Positions 45,054 to 53,244 of a DNA stretch of 64,000 nucleotides are shown piece by piece. The notes below the pieces were generated by a model. That model was given only the letters and a program-made list of their open reading frames with translations, was not told the DNA's origin and searched no databases. Both the position numbers and the translations under genes were made by a program. The first letter of the stretch is position 1, and every line of letters starts with the position of its first letter. The DNA comes from Peteryoungia desertarenae. Lineage in GTDB: Bacteria > Pseudomonadota > Alphaproteobacteria > Rhizobiales > Rhizobiaceae. The DNA is taken from assembly GCF_005860795.2 (NCBI RefSeq), contig NZ_CP058351.1, positions 644,534-708,533 on the forward strand. Direction: 5' to 3'.

Positions 45054-46571
45054 ATGGCAAACCTCCTTTCTCTGAGAAAGGTATCCAAGAGCTACGGACA
45101 GGTCAGGGCCAATCAAGCCATTGACCTGGACGTGGCGCATGGATCGATTCATGCCATTCTGGGTGAGAATGGCGCCGGCAAATCGACGCTCATGAAGCTG
45201 ATCTATGGTGTCGAGGCGCCTGATGAAGGCGACATGTCCTGGGAAGGAGCGCCGTTGAGCCTTGCCTCACCGGCCGCTGCCCGCCGCCAGGGCATCGGCA
45301 TGGTCTTCCAGCATTTCTCCCTTTTTGAAACCTTGACCGTGGTCGAGAACATCCGGCTGGTCGTATCCGGCAGCACAAGTCATCTGGTCGAACGGATCCG
45401 GACGCTTGGTGAGGATTTCGGCCTTTCTGTTGATCCCCATGCCCATGTGCATGCCCTGTCCGTCGGCGAACGCCAGAGGGTGGAGATCATTCGATGCCTG
45501 ATGACCGACCCCAAGCTTCTGATCCTTGATGAGCCGACCTCCGTTCTGCCACCGCAGTCGGTGGAAAAACTGTTCGAGACTCTTCGAAAACTGCGCGATC
45601 GCGGTGTCTCCATTCTCTTTATCTCCCACAAGCTGGAAGAAATCAGGGCCATCTGTGATCGCGCAACAATCCTGCGGGGCGGCGTCGTGACAGGCAATGT
45701 CGATCCGCGCGATCACGATGCGCATGATCTGGCACGGATGATGATCGGGCGCGACATGCCCGAAACGCTGCCGGCCAAACCCATGCCACCGGGAGAAGTG
45801 AAGCTCGAGCTGATCGGACTGAGTTACAAGCCGGATGATCCTTTTGCGATGCCACTGACAAACCTGTCGCTGTCGGTCAAATCCGGTGAGATCGTGGGCA
45901 TTGCTGGCGTCTCGGGCAATGGTCAGGCAGAGCTCTCCGCACTGATATCGGGAGAGATCCTTTTGCCTGAGCTGGACCGCGAACAGGTTCAGATGATGGG
46001 TGAACCCGTCGGAGATCTTTCTCCATCGCGACGTCGACATTTGGGCTTTGCCTTTGTTCCGGAGGATCGGCTGGGACGCGGTGCCGTCCCGGAATTGTCG
46101 CTGACCCGCAACAGCCTGCTGACAGCTCATTCTCTTGGCCTGTTGAACCGTGGCCTGATTGACGAGGAAAGAACCGCCGCCTTCACCAGGAACTGCATTC
46201 GCGACTATGACGTTCGCACGCCCGGAAGCGAGGCGGAAGCTGGAAGCCTGTCCGGTGGCAATCTCCAGAAATTCATCGTCGGCCGCGAGATCATGTTGCG
46301 CCCCACTTTGCTCTTCCTCGCACAGCCGACCTGGGGCGTCGATATTGGCGCGGCCACCGCGATACGCCAGAAACTGATCGCGCTTCGCAATGACGGGCTG
46401 GCCATCCTTGTCATCTCCGAAGAGATCGAGGAGCTCTTCGAACTGTGCGATCGCATCCACGTGCTGCGCAACGGGCAGCTCTCGCCATCGCTTGAGACGA
46501 GTGTGACCAGGCTGGAAGACATTGGTCGCTACATGATCGGCGCCGAGGATCGCGGGGTCGCTGCCGAATGA
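45054..46571 (+). CDS. ABC transporter ATPase, two nucleotide-binding domains
   Basis: The 505-aa fused double ATPase has the first-domain Walker [10 protein letters not shown] and [12 protein letters not shown], and second-domain GVSGNGQAELSALI with signature SLSGGNLQKFIVGREI. In the second domain the usual Walker B glutamate context is altered (LFLAQPTWGVDIGA), as common in this importer class. It starts 3 bp after the BMP stop and overlaps the following permease by ATGA. Confidence 0.95.
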   Translation: MANLLSLRKVSKSYGQVRANQAIDLDVAHGSIHAILGENGAGKSTLMKLIYGVEAPDEGDMSWEGAPLSLASPAAARRQGIGMVFQHFSLFETLTVVENIRLVVSGSTSHLVERIRTLGEDFGLSVDPHAHVHALSVGERQRVEIIRCLMTDPKLLILDEPTSVLPPQSVEKLFETLRKLRDRGVSILFISHKLEEIRAICDRATILRGGVVTGNVDPRDHDAHDLARMMIGRDMPETLPAKPMPPGEVKLELIGLSYKPDDPFAMPLTNLSLSVKSGEIVGIAGVSGNGQAELSALISGEILLPELDREQVQMMGEPVGDLSPSRRRHLGFAFVPEDRLGRGAVPELSLTRNSLLTAHSLGLLNRGLIDEERTAAFTRNCIRDYDVRTPGSEAEAGSLSGGNLQKFIVGREIMLRPTLLFLAQPTWGVDIGAATAIRQKLIALRNDGLAILVISEEIEELFELCDRIHVLRNGQLSPSLETSVTRLEDIGRYMIGAEDRGVAAE

Positions 46572-47668
46572 CACAATTCTTCGGATTTACCCTGCCCCGT
46601 CTTGTCCGTCGTGAGCGCGCCTCGCTTCCAATGCAGATCGCTGCACCATTGATCGCCCTTTCCGGGGCGACGGTTGCAAACCTCCTGCTGTATATGGTGA
46701 TGGGGAAGAGCCCGATTGCCGTGTTCAACGCCATGCTGCTTGAACCCTTCCTCTCGTGGGCATCCTTCTCCGAGGTCCTGCTGAAATGGGGACCCCTCCT
46801 CCTGATTGCACAAGGTCTGGCCATCGGTTTTCGCGCAAAGGTCTTCAATATTGGAGCCGAAGGCCAGTTCATACTTGGCGCCATCTTCGCCTCGGCCATT
46901 CCGGTCTGGTATCCGCAGGCGACAGGGCAATGGATCTGGCCGAGCATGTTGCTGATGGGCGCGCTTGGTGGCCTTGCTTGGGCAGCGATCACAGCCTTCT
47001 GGCGTGTGCGTCTCAATGCCAACGAGATCCTTGTTTCGTTGATGCTGAGCTTCGTCGCGGTCCAGATCTTGAACTACCTGCTGCTCGGACCATGGAAGGA
47101 TCCCAACGGCTTCAATTTCCCGCAATCGGTCATGTTTCAATATGATGCGATGATCCCGCTTCTGTTTGAAGGTACGCGTGTCAATGTCTCCCTGCTGATT
47201 GCCCTTTTCCTGTCAGGCTGCGCCTTCATCTTCATGCAGCGCAGCTTCATCGGTTACACGCTTCAGGTGGGTGGGCTTGCGCCAAGGGCAGCCACTTATG
47301 CCGGATTTTCCGAAGGTCGTGCGATCTGGCTGTCGCTGCTGATCGGCGGCTTTGCGGCAGGCCTTGCCGGGGCCGCCGAGGTCGCCGGGCCAATCGGGCA
47401 ATTGCAGCGCTCCATCTCGACCGGTTACGGCTATGCGGCGATCATCGTGGCCTATCTTGGTGCGCTGCATCCGATCGGCATCGTATTCTCGTCCCTGCTG
47501 ATGGCTGCGCTTTATATCGGTGGCGACAATGCCATGGTCTCGGCCGATCTGCCGATCGCCGCCGTACGCGTATTCCAGGGAAGTCTGCTGCTTGCCTATC
47601 TGATGGCACTGACCTTCGTCCGTTATCGCCTGGTCTGGCCGGATCCAGCCAAGGGGAGCATGCCATGA
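46568..47668 (+). CDS. ABC transporter permease (BMP/nucleoside type), subunit 1
   Basis: The 366-aa polytopic permease shows FRAKVFNIGAEGQFILGAIF and LNANEILVSLMLSFVAVQIL, which are family marks of the larger permease in nucleoside importers. The stop overlaps the next start by ATGA. It forms a channel with the following gene. Confidence 0.94.
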   Translation: MTQFFGFTLPRLVRRERASLPMQIAAPLIALSGATVANLLLYMVMGKSPIAVFNAMLLEPFLSWASFSEVLLKWGPLLLIAQGLAIGFRAKVFNIGAEGQFILGAIFASAIPVWYPQATGQWIWPSMLLMGALGGLAWAAITAFWRVRLNANEILVSLMLSFVAVQILNYLLLGPWKDPNGFNFPQSVMFQYDAMIPLLFEGTRVNVSLLIALFLSGCAFIFMQRSFIGYTLQVGGLAPRAATYAGFSEGRAIWLSLLIGGFAAGLAGAAEVAGPIGQLQRSISTGYGYAAIIVAYLGALHPIGIVFSSLLMAALYIGGDNAMVSADLPIAAVRVFQGSLLLAYLMALTFVRYRLVWPDPAKGSMP

Positions 47669-48579
47669 GTGCGATCGAGTTCATCCTCGCCGGCATGCTG
47701 GCGGCAGCAACCCCGTTTCTTCTGGCAGCACTTGGTGAGCTCGTTGTCGAGCGAACCGGTGTCATCAATCTCGGGATCGAAGGGATGATGGCGCTGGGGG
47801 CCGCGATCGGTTTCATCATCGTCTATCACGGCGGCGGGCATCTGATGGCCTTCGTCGCTGCAGGGCTCGTCGCCTCAATGCTGGCTCTGGTCTTTGCCTT
47901 CGTCTCGCTTGGTCTGCATGCAAACCAGATTGCGGCGGGACTTGCGATCGGCATTCTGGGCCAGGGTCTTTCTGCCCTCTTTGGCAAGACCTATGAAAGC
48001 CTGACGATCAAGGGATTGCCGCAGCTGGCCGTTCCATTTCTGTCGGATCTTCCCCTTGTCGGAAGGCTCTTTGTCCAGGATATCATCGTCTGGTTGTCTC
48101 TCCTCGCGACATTCGCCATCTGGGCCTGCTTTGCCCATTCCAAGCTGGGATTGATCCTGCGGGCGGTCGGGGAAAACCCGAAGGCTGCCCATTCGATCGG
48201 TTATCCGGTAACCGCAATCCGCACGGCGGCCGTTGCCTTCGGCGGGGCCATGGCAGGCTTTGCAGGGGCGTATGCCTCAACCGTCTATACACCGCTCTGG
48301 GCAGACGGCATGATCGCCGGGCGCGGCTGGATTGCCGTTGCCCTTGTCGTCTTTGGAACATGGCTGACAGGCCGCATCTTTGTCGGTGCCTGCCTCTTCG
48401 GTGCCGTCTCGCTTGCCGGACTGGCTGCCCAGGCAAGCGGGGTTGCCCTGCCTTCACAATTTCTCGCGAGCCTTCCCTATCTTGCAACGATCATCGTGCT
48501 TGGCGTCATTGCGTCTAACCGGCGACTGCTCAAGCTCAATGGCGTGGCATCTCTTGGTGAGCCCTTCAAGCCAAGCTGA
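47665..48579 (+). CDS. ABC transporter permease (BMP/nucleoside type), subunit 2
   Basis: The 304-aa polytopic permease has LGELVVERTGVINLGIEGMM at the N terminus and LILRAVGENPKAAHSIGYPV in the coupling loop, typical of the smaller partner. Last gene of the amidohydrolase-BMP-ATPase-permease operon. The family includes purine/guanosine importers, agreeing with the deaminase. Confidence 0.94.
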   Translation: MSAIEFILAGMLAAATPFLLAALGELVVERTGVINLGIEGMMALGAAIGFIIVYHGGGHLMAFVAAGLVASMLALVFAFVSLGLHANQIAAGLAIGILGQGLSALFGKTYESLTIKGLPQLAVPFLSDLPLVGRLFVQDIIVWLSLLATFAIWACFAHSKLGLILRAVGENPKAAHSIGYPVTAIRTAAVAFGGAMAGFAGAYASTVYTPLWADGMIAGRGWIAVALVVFGTWLTGRIFVGACLFGAVSLAGLAAQASGVALPSQFLASLPYLATIIVLGVIASNRRLLKLNGVASLGEPFKPS

Positions 48580-48719
48580 TAAAGACTTCCAGCACTCCCT
48601 TCGATCAGACATTGCCGTCAGCTCTGTGAGCCCCATCAGGTTCACAGCAGCAGATCACGCAAGTGTTGGCAGCGAAAGATCCCAAGGGGTCTGGTTGCGT
48701 CGATAGCCACTTTCAATAA

Positions 48720-48739
48720 ACATATATATAACTATATGT
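48720..48739. promoter_or_regulatory. AT-rich inverted repeat upstream of blh
   Basis: ACATATA-TATAAC-TATATGT, perfect 7-bp arms and 6-bp spacer, about 90 bp before the blh start. In Agrobacterium the blh operon is repressed by BigR through an AT-rich palindrome at the promoter. No bigR gene is present in this window. Confidence 0.5.
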
Positions 48740-48827
48740 ATCTGGAACAGGAGCCTGACAGTGCCGTTTCAGCAGTCAAGGCAGCCTGTCCCGATCGTGA
48801 CATCAGCCTATGAAGAAAGGACGCATG

Positions 48828-49706
48828 ATGAACCACAAACCAGAGGTCAAGGGATTCTTCGACGAACGCACATCCAGCGTGCAATATGTCGTCAGTGACC
48901 CCGCGACCGGTTCTTGCGCCATCATTGATCCGGTGCTCGACTATGACGAAAAGTCAGGGGCGACAGCCACGCTGAATGCCGACCGGATACTCGATTACAT
49001 TTCCGAAAAGGGCCTTAAGGTCGAATGGATCCTCGACACACACCCCCATGCCGACCATTTTTCGGCTGCCAGCTATCTGAAGCAGAAGACCGGCGCACCC
49101 ACCGCGATTGGTCAGCATGTTGTCGAGGTGCAGTCTCTTTGGAAGGAGATTTACAACTGGCCGGACTTTCCCGTCGGCGGCGCGTTCTGGGACCGTCTCT
49201 TCAAGGTCGGTGATCGTTTCAAGGTCGGCTCGTTCGAGGTACAGGTGTTGTTTTCACCCGGTCACACACTCGCCTCCATCACCTATCTTATCGGGGATGC
49301 AGCCTTCATCCATGATACGCTGTTCATGCCTGACAGCGGTACGGCGCGCGCCGATTTTCCAGGTGGCAGCTCCAAACGGCTCTGGGCCTCCATCCAGGAA
49401 ATCCTCTCTCTACCCGATGAGACCCGTCTGTTTACAGGGCATGACTACCAACCGGGTGGACGGGAACCACTTTGGGAAAGCACCGTTGCCGAGCAGAAGG
49501 CGAAGAACCCGCACATTGTTGGTAAGACCGAAGCCGAGTTTGTCAGTCTGCGGGATGCCCGCGACAAGACCCTGCCGATGCCGAAGTTGATCCTTCATGC
49601 TCTGCAGGTGAATATTCGTGGCGGCCGCTTGCCGGAACCCGAGAGCAATGGACAGCGCTATATCAAGATCCCGATGAATGCCCTGTCAGGAGCCGCATGG
49701 GAATGA
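48828..49706 (+). CDS. blh: Blh/ETHE1-like persulfide dioxygenase (MBL fold)
   Basis: The 292-aa metallo-beta-lactamase-fold enzyme has the full metal motif DTHPHADHFSAASYL, SPGHTLASITYLIGDAAFIH, and FTGHDYQPGGREPLWES. Together with an N-terminal beta strand FDERTSSVQYVVSDPATGSC this is the ETHE1/Blh group, non-heme iron enzymes oxidising glutathione or protein persulfide to sulfite. The ATG at 48828 is preceded by AAAGGA; ATGs at 48825 and 48810 are alternatives. It overlaps the TauE/SafE gene, as in the Agrobacterium bigR operon. Confidence 0.92.
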   Translation: MNHKPEVKGFFDERTSSVQYVVSDPATGSCAIIDPVLDYDEKSGATATLNADRILDYISEKGLKVEWILDTHPHADHFSAASYLKQKTGAPTAIGQHVVEVQSLWKEIYNWPDFPVGGAFWDRLFKVGDRFKVGSFEVQVLFSPGHTLASITYLIGDAAFIHDTLFMPDSGTARADFPGGSSKRLWASIQEILSLPDETRLFTGHDYQPGGREPLWESTVAEQKAKNPHIVGKTEAEFVSLRDARDKTLPMPKLILHALQVNIRGGRLPEPESNGQRYIKIPMNALSGAAWE

Positions 49707-50494
49707 TTGACCTTGTTCCCCAATGGATGGCGGCAATCGGCTCGGGCGGGCTGGTCGGCTTCGCCCTCGGCCTGATCGGTGGTGGTGGCTCGATCCTTGC
49801 CACGCCGCTCTTGCTCTACGTCGTTGGCGTCAGCCAGCCGCATATTGCCATCGGGACAAGTGCGCTGGCGGTATCGATCAATGCCTATGTCAACCTGATC
49901 AGCCACGCGCGCAAGGGGCATGTCTGGTGGCGTTGCGCATTTGTCTTTGCTGGCGCCGGTACACTTGGTGCACTGGGTGGGTCCACGCTTGGCAAATCCT
50001 TCGATGGGGAAAGCCTCCTGTTCCTGTTCAGCCTTCTGATGCTGATCGTTGCGGCCTTCATGATGAAGCCACGCAAACTCGTCCTCGAAGGTGGCGGCAA
50101 GATTGACCGCGTGACATGCATGAAGACGGGGGCCATTGCCGTTCTGGCGGGTGCTGCCTCCGGCTTCTTCGGGATTGGGGGTGGTTTCCTCATTGTTCCG
50201 GCGCTGATCTTTGCAACGGGCATGCCGATGATCAATGCCGTGGGCAGTTCCCTCTTCGCGGTGGGTACTTTCGGCCTGGCAACCGCCCTGAACTATGCCG
50301 CCTCGGGTCTGGTCGACTGGCAGATCGCTGCGGAATTCATCGGCGGCGGCATCATTGGCGGGATCGGCGGCATGCTGCTTGCAACCCGTTTTGCGAAGAC
50401 CCGCAATCTGCTCAATCGGATCTTCGCCGGCGTGATTGTGGTGGTGGCAATGTATATGCTCTACCGGAGCGGGCTTTCGTTCGGTTGGTTTTGA
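49697..50494 (+). CDS. TauE/SafE family sulfite/sulfur exporter
   Basis: The 265-aa membrane protein has about eight helices in two halves, each with the family glycine motif: FALGLIGGGGSILATPLLLY and GAASGFFGIGGGFLIVPALI. TauE/SafE proteins export sulfite, sulfoacetate or related anions. The start overlaps blh by 10 bases. By context it would expel sulfite formed by the persulfide dioxygenase. Confidence 0.94.
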   Translation: MGMIDLVPQWMAAIGSGGLVGFALGLIGGGGSILATPLLLYVVGVSQPHIAIGTSALAVSINAYVNLISHARKGHVWWRCAFVFAGAGTLGALGGSTLGKSFDGESLLFLFSLLMLIVAAFMMKPRKLVLEGGGKIDRVTCMKTGAIAVLAGAASGFFGIGGGFLIVPALIFATGMPMINAVGSSLFAVGTFGLATALNYAASGLVDWQIAAEFIGGGIIGGIGGMLLATRFAKTRNLLNRIFAGVIVVVAMYMLYRSGLSFGWF

Positions 50495-50590
50495 AAAATG
50501 TGCCCTGTTGGCGGCAGTCCCACTTGGACTTGAGGCGGTTGGCAAGGGCCTAATGAAAGGCAACCTTGCCACGACGCATCGGGTTCCCGC

Positions 50591-51178
50591 TCAAATCGTC
50601 AGGTCATCCGCATAGAGTGACAAGACCCATTTCGGCAGATAGGGAGCCGCCTGGACAAGCCGGCCATTCGCAAAGACAAGGACCTGATCAGGCGGAGCAT
50701 TCAATCTGGAATTATCGAAGACCATGCCTCGATCGGCCTTCAGGATCGCCTGGCGGATCAATGGCTGTGACCGGTCATAGCGCTCACGGATCTTGGCTTC
50801 GGGAACATCGTGACCACCTTCGACGACACGACCCTTTACGCGCGCGACGGAAAGATCGGAGCCTTCGATGCCGACATGCATGACAATCACGACATAGCCA
50901 TGCTTTCGCGCATCCTGAATGAAGTCAAGTTTCGACGGATGGGAAAAGACGGTCTCTGTCGCAAAGCTCCTGCCCGTTGCAAGATGCTCCATCCGCCTTT
51001 GCTGAGCAATCTCTGCCGCCTTGTAGGCAGCGCCCAAGGACGGATCTCTCAGCTCGTCGCGCTGGATAAGGTCGGCATTGATGAAGGGACCCGCGAAGCT
51101 GGGCGCAACGCGGGTCTGGTAGAGCGTTGATTTGCCGGCACCATTGGGGCCGGCCAGCAGCACGAGGCTTGGCCTCAT
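50591..51178 (-). CDS. Zeta-type toxin (AAA/kinase fold)
   Basis: The 195-aa protein has a Walker [19 protein letters not shown] (about residues 8-18), FINADLIQRDEL and ATETVFSHPSKLDFI, which are the nucleotide- and substrate-binding blocks of the zeta toxin family, kinases that phosphorylate UDP-GlcNAc-type sugars or other substrates. Its start overlaps the stop of the upstream small gene by ATGA. This branch (starting MRPSLVLLAGPNGAGKST) is common in proteobacteria and may act on other targets. Confidence 0.9.
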   Translation of the reverse strand: MRPSLVLLAGPNGAGKSTLYQTRVAPSFAGPFINADLIQRDELRDPSLGAAYKAAEIAQQRRMEHLATGRSFATETVFSHPSKLDFIQDARKHGYVVIVMHVGIEGSDLSVARVKGRVVEGGHDVPEAKIRERYDRSQPLIRQAILKADRGMVFDNSRLNAPPDQVLVFANGRLVQAAPYLPKWVLSLYADDLTI

Positions 51179-51531
51179 CTGCCTGGATGACTCTCGCCAT
51201 GAATGAGATTGCCGCCGGCATCCAGACCGACACCAAGCCCTAGCTTCTGCCGTTTGGCAAAGAAGGCCTTCTCATCCGGCCCCGCTTCGGCCATCTTGTT
51301 TGTAAATGCGTCAAGCCAGGACGCCTCTTCTTCTGCCGTCAGCTCGACAGTATCGAGCTTCGCCTCGAGTGCCGACAGGATCCGCTTGTGATCCAAGGCA
51401 CCCGAATGCTCGATGGCACGCCCGATCTTCAGCCAATGGGTGATCTGTCCGGCGACGGAACGGCTCTGAAGTTCAGCTTCACGACGCACCAGCGCCATGA
51501 CATCCTCCGACAGTTTGACGGACTGCGCCAT
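51175..51531 (-). CDS. Antitoxin-like protein paired with zeta toxin (ParD-like N terminus)
   Basis: The 118-aa protein starts MAQSVKLSEDVMALVRREAE followed by LQSRSVAGQITHWLKIGRAI, which resembles a ribbon-helix-helix ParD/TraY-type DNA-binding region, and ends with a loosely structured tail. GGAGGT lies 4 bases before the ATG at 51531. Position before a zeta toxin and a palindrome upstream make it the antitoxin and autorepressor. It is unlike the epsilon antitoxin. Confidence 0.8.
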   Translation of the reverse strand: MAQSVKLSEDVMALVRREAELQSRSVAGQITHWLKIGRAIEHSGALDHKRILSALEAKLDTVELTAEEEASWLDAFTNKMAEAGPDEKAFFAKRQKLGLGVGLDAGGNLIHGESHPGR

Positions 51532-51554
51532 TTTGACCTCCATATCTGATCAAA

Positions 51555-51573
51555 AGGTAGCAAAATGCTACCT
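51555..51573. promoter_or_regulatory. Operator palindrome of the zeta toxin operon
   Basis: AGGTAGCA-AAA-TGCTACCT, perfect 8-bp arms with 3-bp spacer, 24 bp upstream of the antitoxin ATG on the minus strand. Suits binding by a ribbon-helix-helix dimer. Confidence 0.7.
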
Positions 51574-51726
51574 CGGTTTCAAGTTGCCTGGTTTGGAAGG
51601 ACGAGGAACCGTCGGGGTTGAAACCTCCGACCGATGCTCCATGGATTTGCTGAAAGTCGAATCATGGTCCAGCAATACCTCTTCTGCTACCGATTGCCTT
51701 GGTCTGCACCAATACAGGGTCCTGCC

Positions 51727-52440
51727 GTGAATACCCCATCAGATATCATCGCCCACCGAGGCTACTCCGCCCGCTATCGCGAGAACTCCTTGCCTGCCTG
51801 GCTGGCGGCAATCAAGGCGGGTGCCGACATGATCGAGGTCGATGTGCGGCGCACACGCGATGGTGTCTTTGTCTGCGCCCATGATCCGGATCTGCGGCTG
51901 GCCGCTGATGCAAGGTTGATCATGGAGACGGATCATGAAGAGATAGACCGAATTCAGGTCCACGGTGAACCTGTGGCACCAAAACTGTTCAGCGCCATCC
52001 ACGCATTGCCAGACAACATCCCGCTTCTCCTCGATATCAAGGACGAAAGGCCGGAAAGCCTGGAAGCCCTTCTCGAAATTTGTCTGGCCAACGAGGACCG
52101 CTTCGTTTTCGGCCTTCACAGTCTGGAATCGTTGAAACTTGTCCGCCGCCGGAGCTCGGTCAGGATACTCGGGCTTCTGAACGGTGAGCCGAAAGAGGAT
52201 GATGCCTTCTTTGCTCTGGGCGGTACAATCCTGCGGCTGTGGGAAAGCATGGCTGATGCAGACAGGATCCGGCGGCTCCGCGAGGCTCGTCATCCCATAT
52301 GGATGACAACCGGAGGATGGGGTACCGGTCGCGATGTCGGAGACTTCGAGCCGGCCAGGCTCCGCGCCCATGTTGTTGCCGGGATTTCAGGCTTTCTGGT
52401 CAATGATCCCGTTCTGGCGAGGAAAGCGCTACATGCATGA
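51727..52440 (+). CDS. Glycerophosphodiester phosphodiesterase
   Basis: A roughly 237-aa TIM-barrel GDPD: IIAHRGYSARYRENSLPAWL (catalytic His and Arg-Glu), then GADMIEVDVRRTRDGVFVCA with the metal-binding Glu-x-Asp and His at HDPDLRL. It hydrolyses glycerophosphodiesters to glycerol-3-phosphate and alcohols; no signal peptide, so cytoplasmic (UgpQ-like). The GTG at 51727 has AGGG eight bases upstream; longer ATG starts at 51664 and 51634 add sequence foreign to the family. Confidence 0.87.
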   Translation: MNTPSDIIAHRGYSARYRENSLPAWLAAIKAGADMIEVDVRRTRDGVFVCAHDPDLRLAADARLIMETDHEEIDRIQVHGEPVAPKLFSAIHALPDNIPLLLDIKDERPESLEALLEICLANEDRFVFGLHSLESLKLVRRRSSVRILGLLNGEPKEDDAFFALGGTILRLWESMADADRIRRLREARHPIWMTTGGWGTGRDVGDFEPARLRAHVVAGISGFLVNDPVLARKALHA

Positions 52441-52497
52441 TCGGAAAATGAAGCAGTGCTTTCAAAAACCTTTCAACTGCATCTTTGCTGGCTGAAT

Positions 52498-53244
52498 TCA
52501 GACAGCGTCCAGCGCGGCCTTCATCACTCTGACAGTCTCCTCATCGGTCTGGCGCACTTGCGCTGGAGAGAAACCGAAATCCACCATCCGGGGATCGCTG
52601 ATCCGCAGCTGGCTGCAAGAGGCGTGGAGCTCGGCGATGCCGGGTATCGCGAGGAAACGAGAGGCATTCTCCGGCCTGACCCCGCCTCCCGGCATGATCG
52701 AGATACGACCCCGTGCCCGGGATGCCAGCGCGGCGATCTGCGCAAGGCCTGCTTCGGCATGACGGGCTCCGCCAGAGGTCAACACGCGTGAAAAGCCAAG
52801 CGCGATGGCAAGATCAAGGGCCTTGTCGACGTCCGCAACCATGTCGACGGCACGGTGGAGGGTAAGATCGAGACCTGCCGCGGCTTCGACAAGTCGGGTG
52901 AGGGCCGCCTCGTCGAGGGCGCCATCCGGTGTTGTTGCGCCGATGACGACACCCGCCAATCCGGCTTCACGCACCTGATGGATGTCGGCGATCATCAGGT
53001 CGACCTCATTCGCGCGATAGCAGAAGTCACCGATGCGCGGTCGGATCAGGGCATGGACCGGGACCGGGGCGCCGGCAGCCATCTGCATGAAGCCACAGGA
53101 GGGCGTCAGGCCTCCCGAACCGAGCGCAGAGCAAAGCTCGATCCGGTCAGCGCCGCCCCTGACTGCAGCTTCCAGTCCCTCTGCATCGTCCACGCAGACC
53201 TCAAGCAGAAAAGCACGCCGTACTGGCCCTTCATCAATCGTCAT
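52498..53244 (-). CDS. cutC: CutC-family protein
   Basis: The 248-aa TIM-barrel protein has LLEVCVDDAEGLEAAVRGGA, DRIELCSALGSGGLTPSCGF and GRISIMPGGGVRPENASRFL, characteristic of CutC. Originally linked to copper homeostasis, its true activity remains unclear. It overlaps the MFS carrier stop by ATGA, so the two form an operon; the context suggests sugar or small-molecule handling rather than copper. Confidence 0.93.
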   Translation of the reverse strand: MTIDEGPVRRAFLLEVCVDDAEGLEAAVRGGADRIELCSALGSGGLTPSCGFMQMAAGAPVPVHALIRPRIGDFCYRANEVDLMIADIHQVREAGLAGVVIGATTPDGALDEAALTRLVEAAAGLDLTLHRAVDMVADVDKALDLAIALGFSRVLTSGGARHAEAGLAQIAALASRARGRISIMPGGGVRPENASRFLAIPGIAELHASCSQLRISDPRMVDFGFSPAQVRQTDEETVRVMKAALDAV

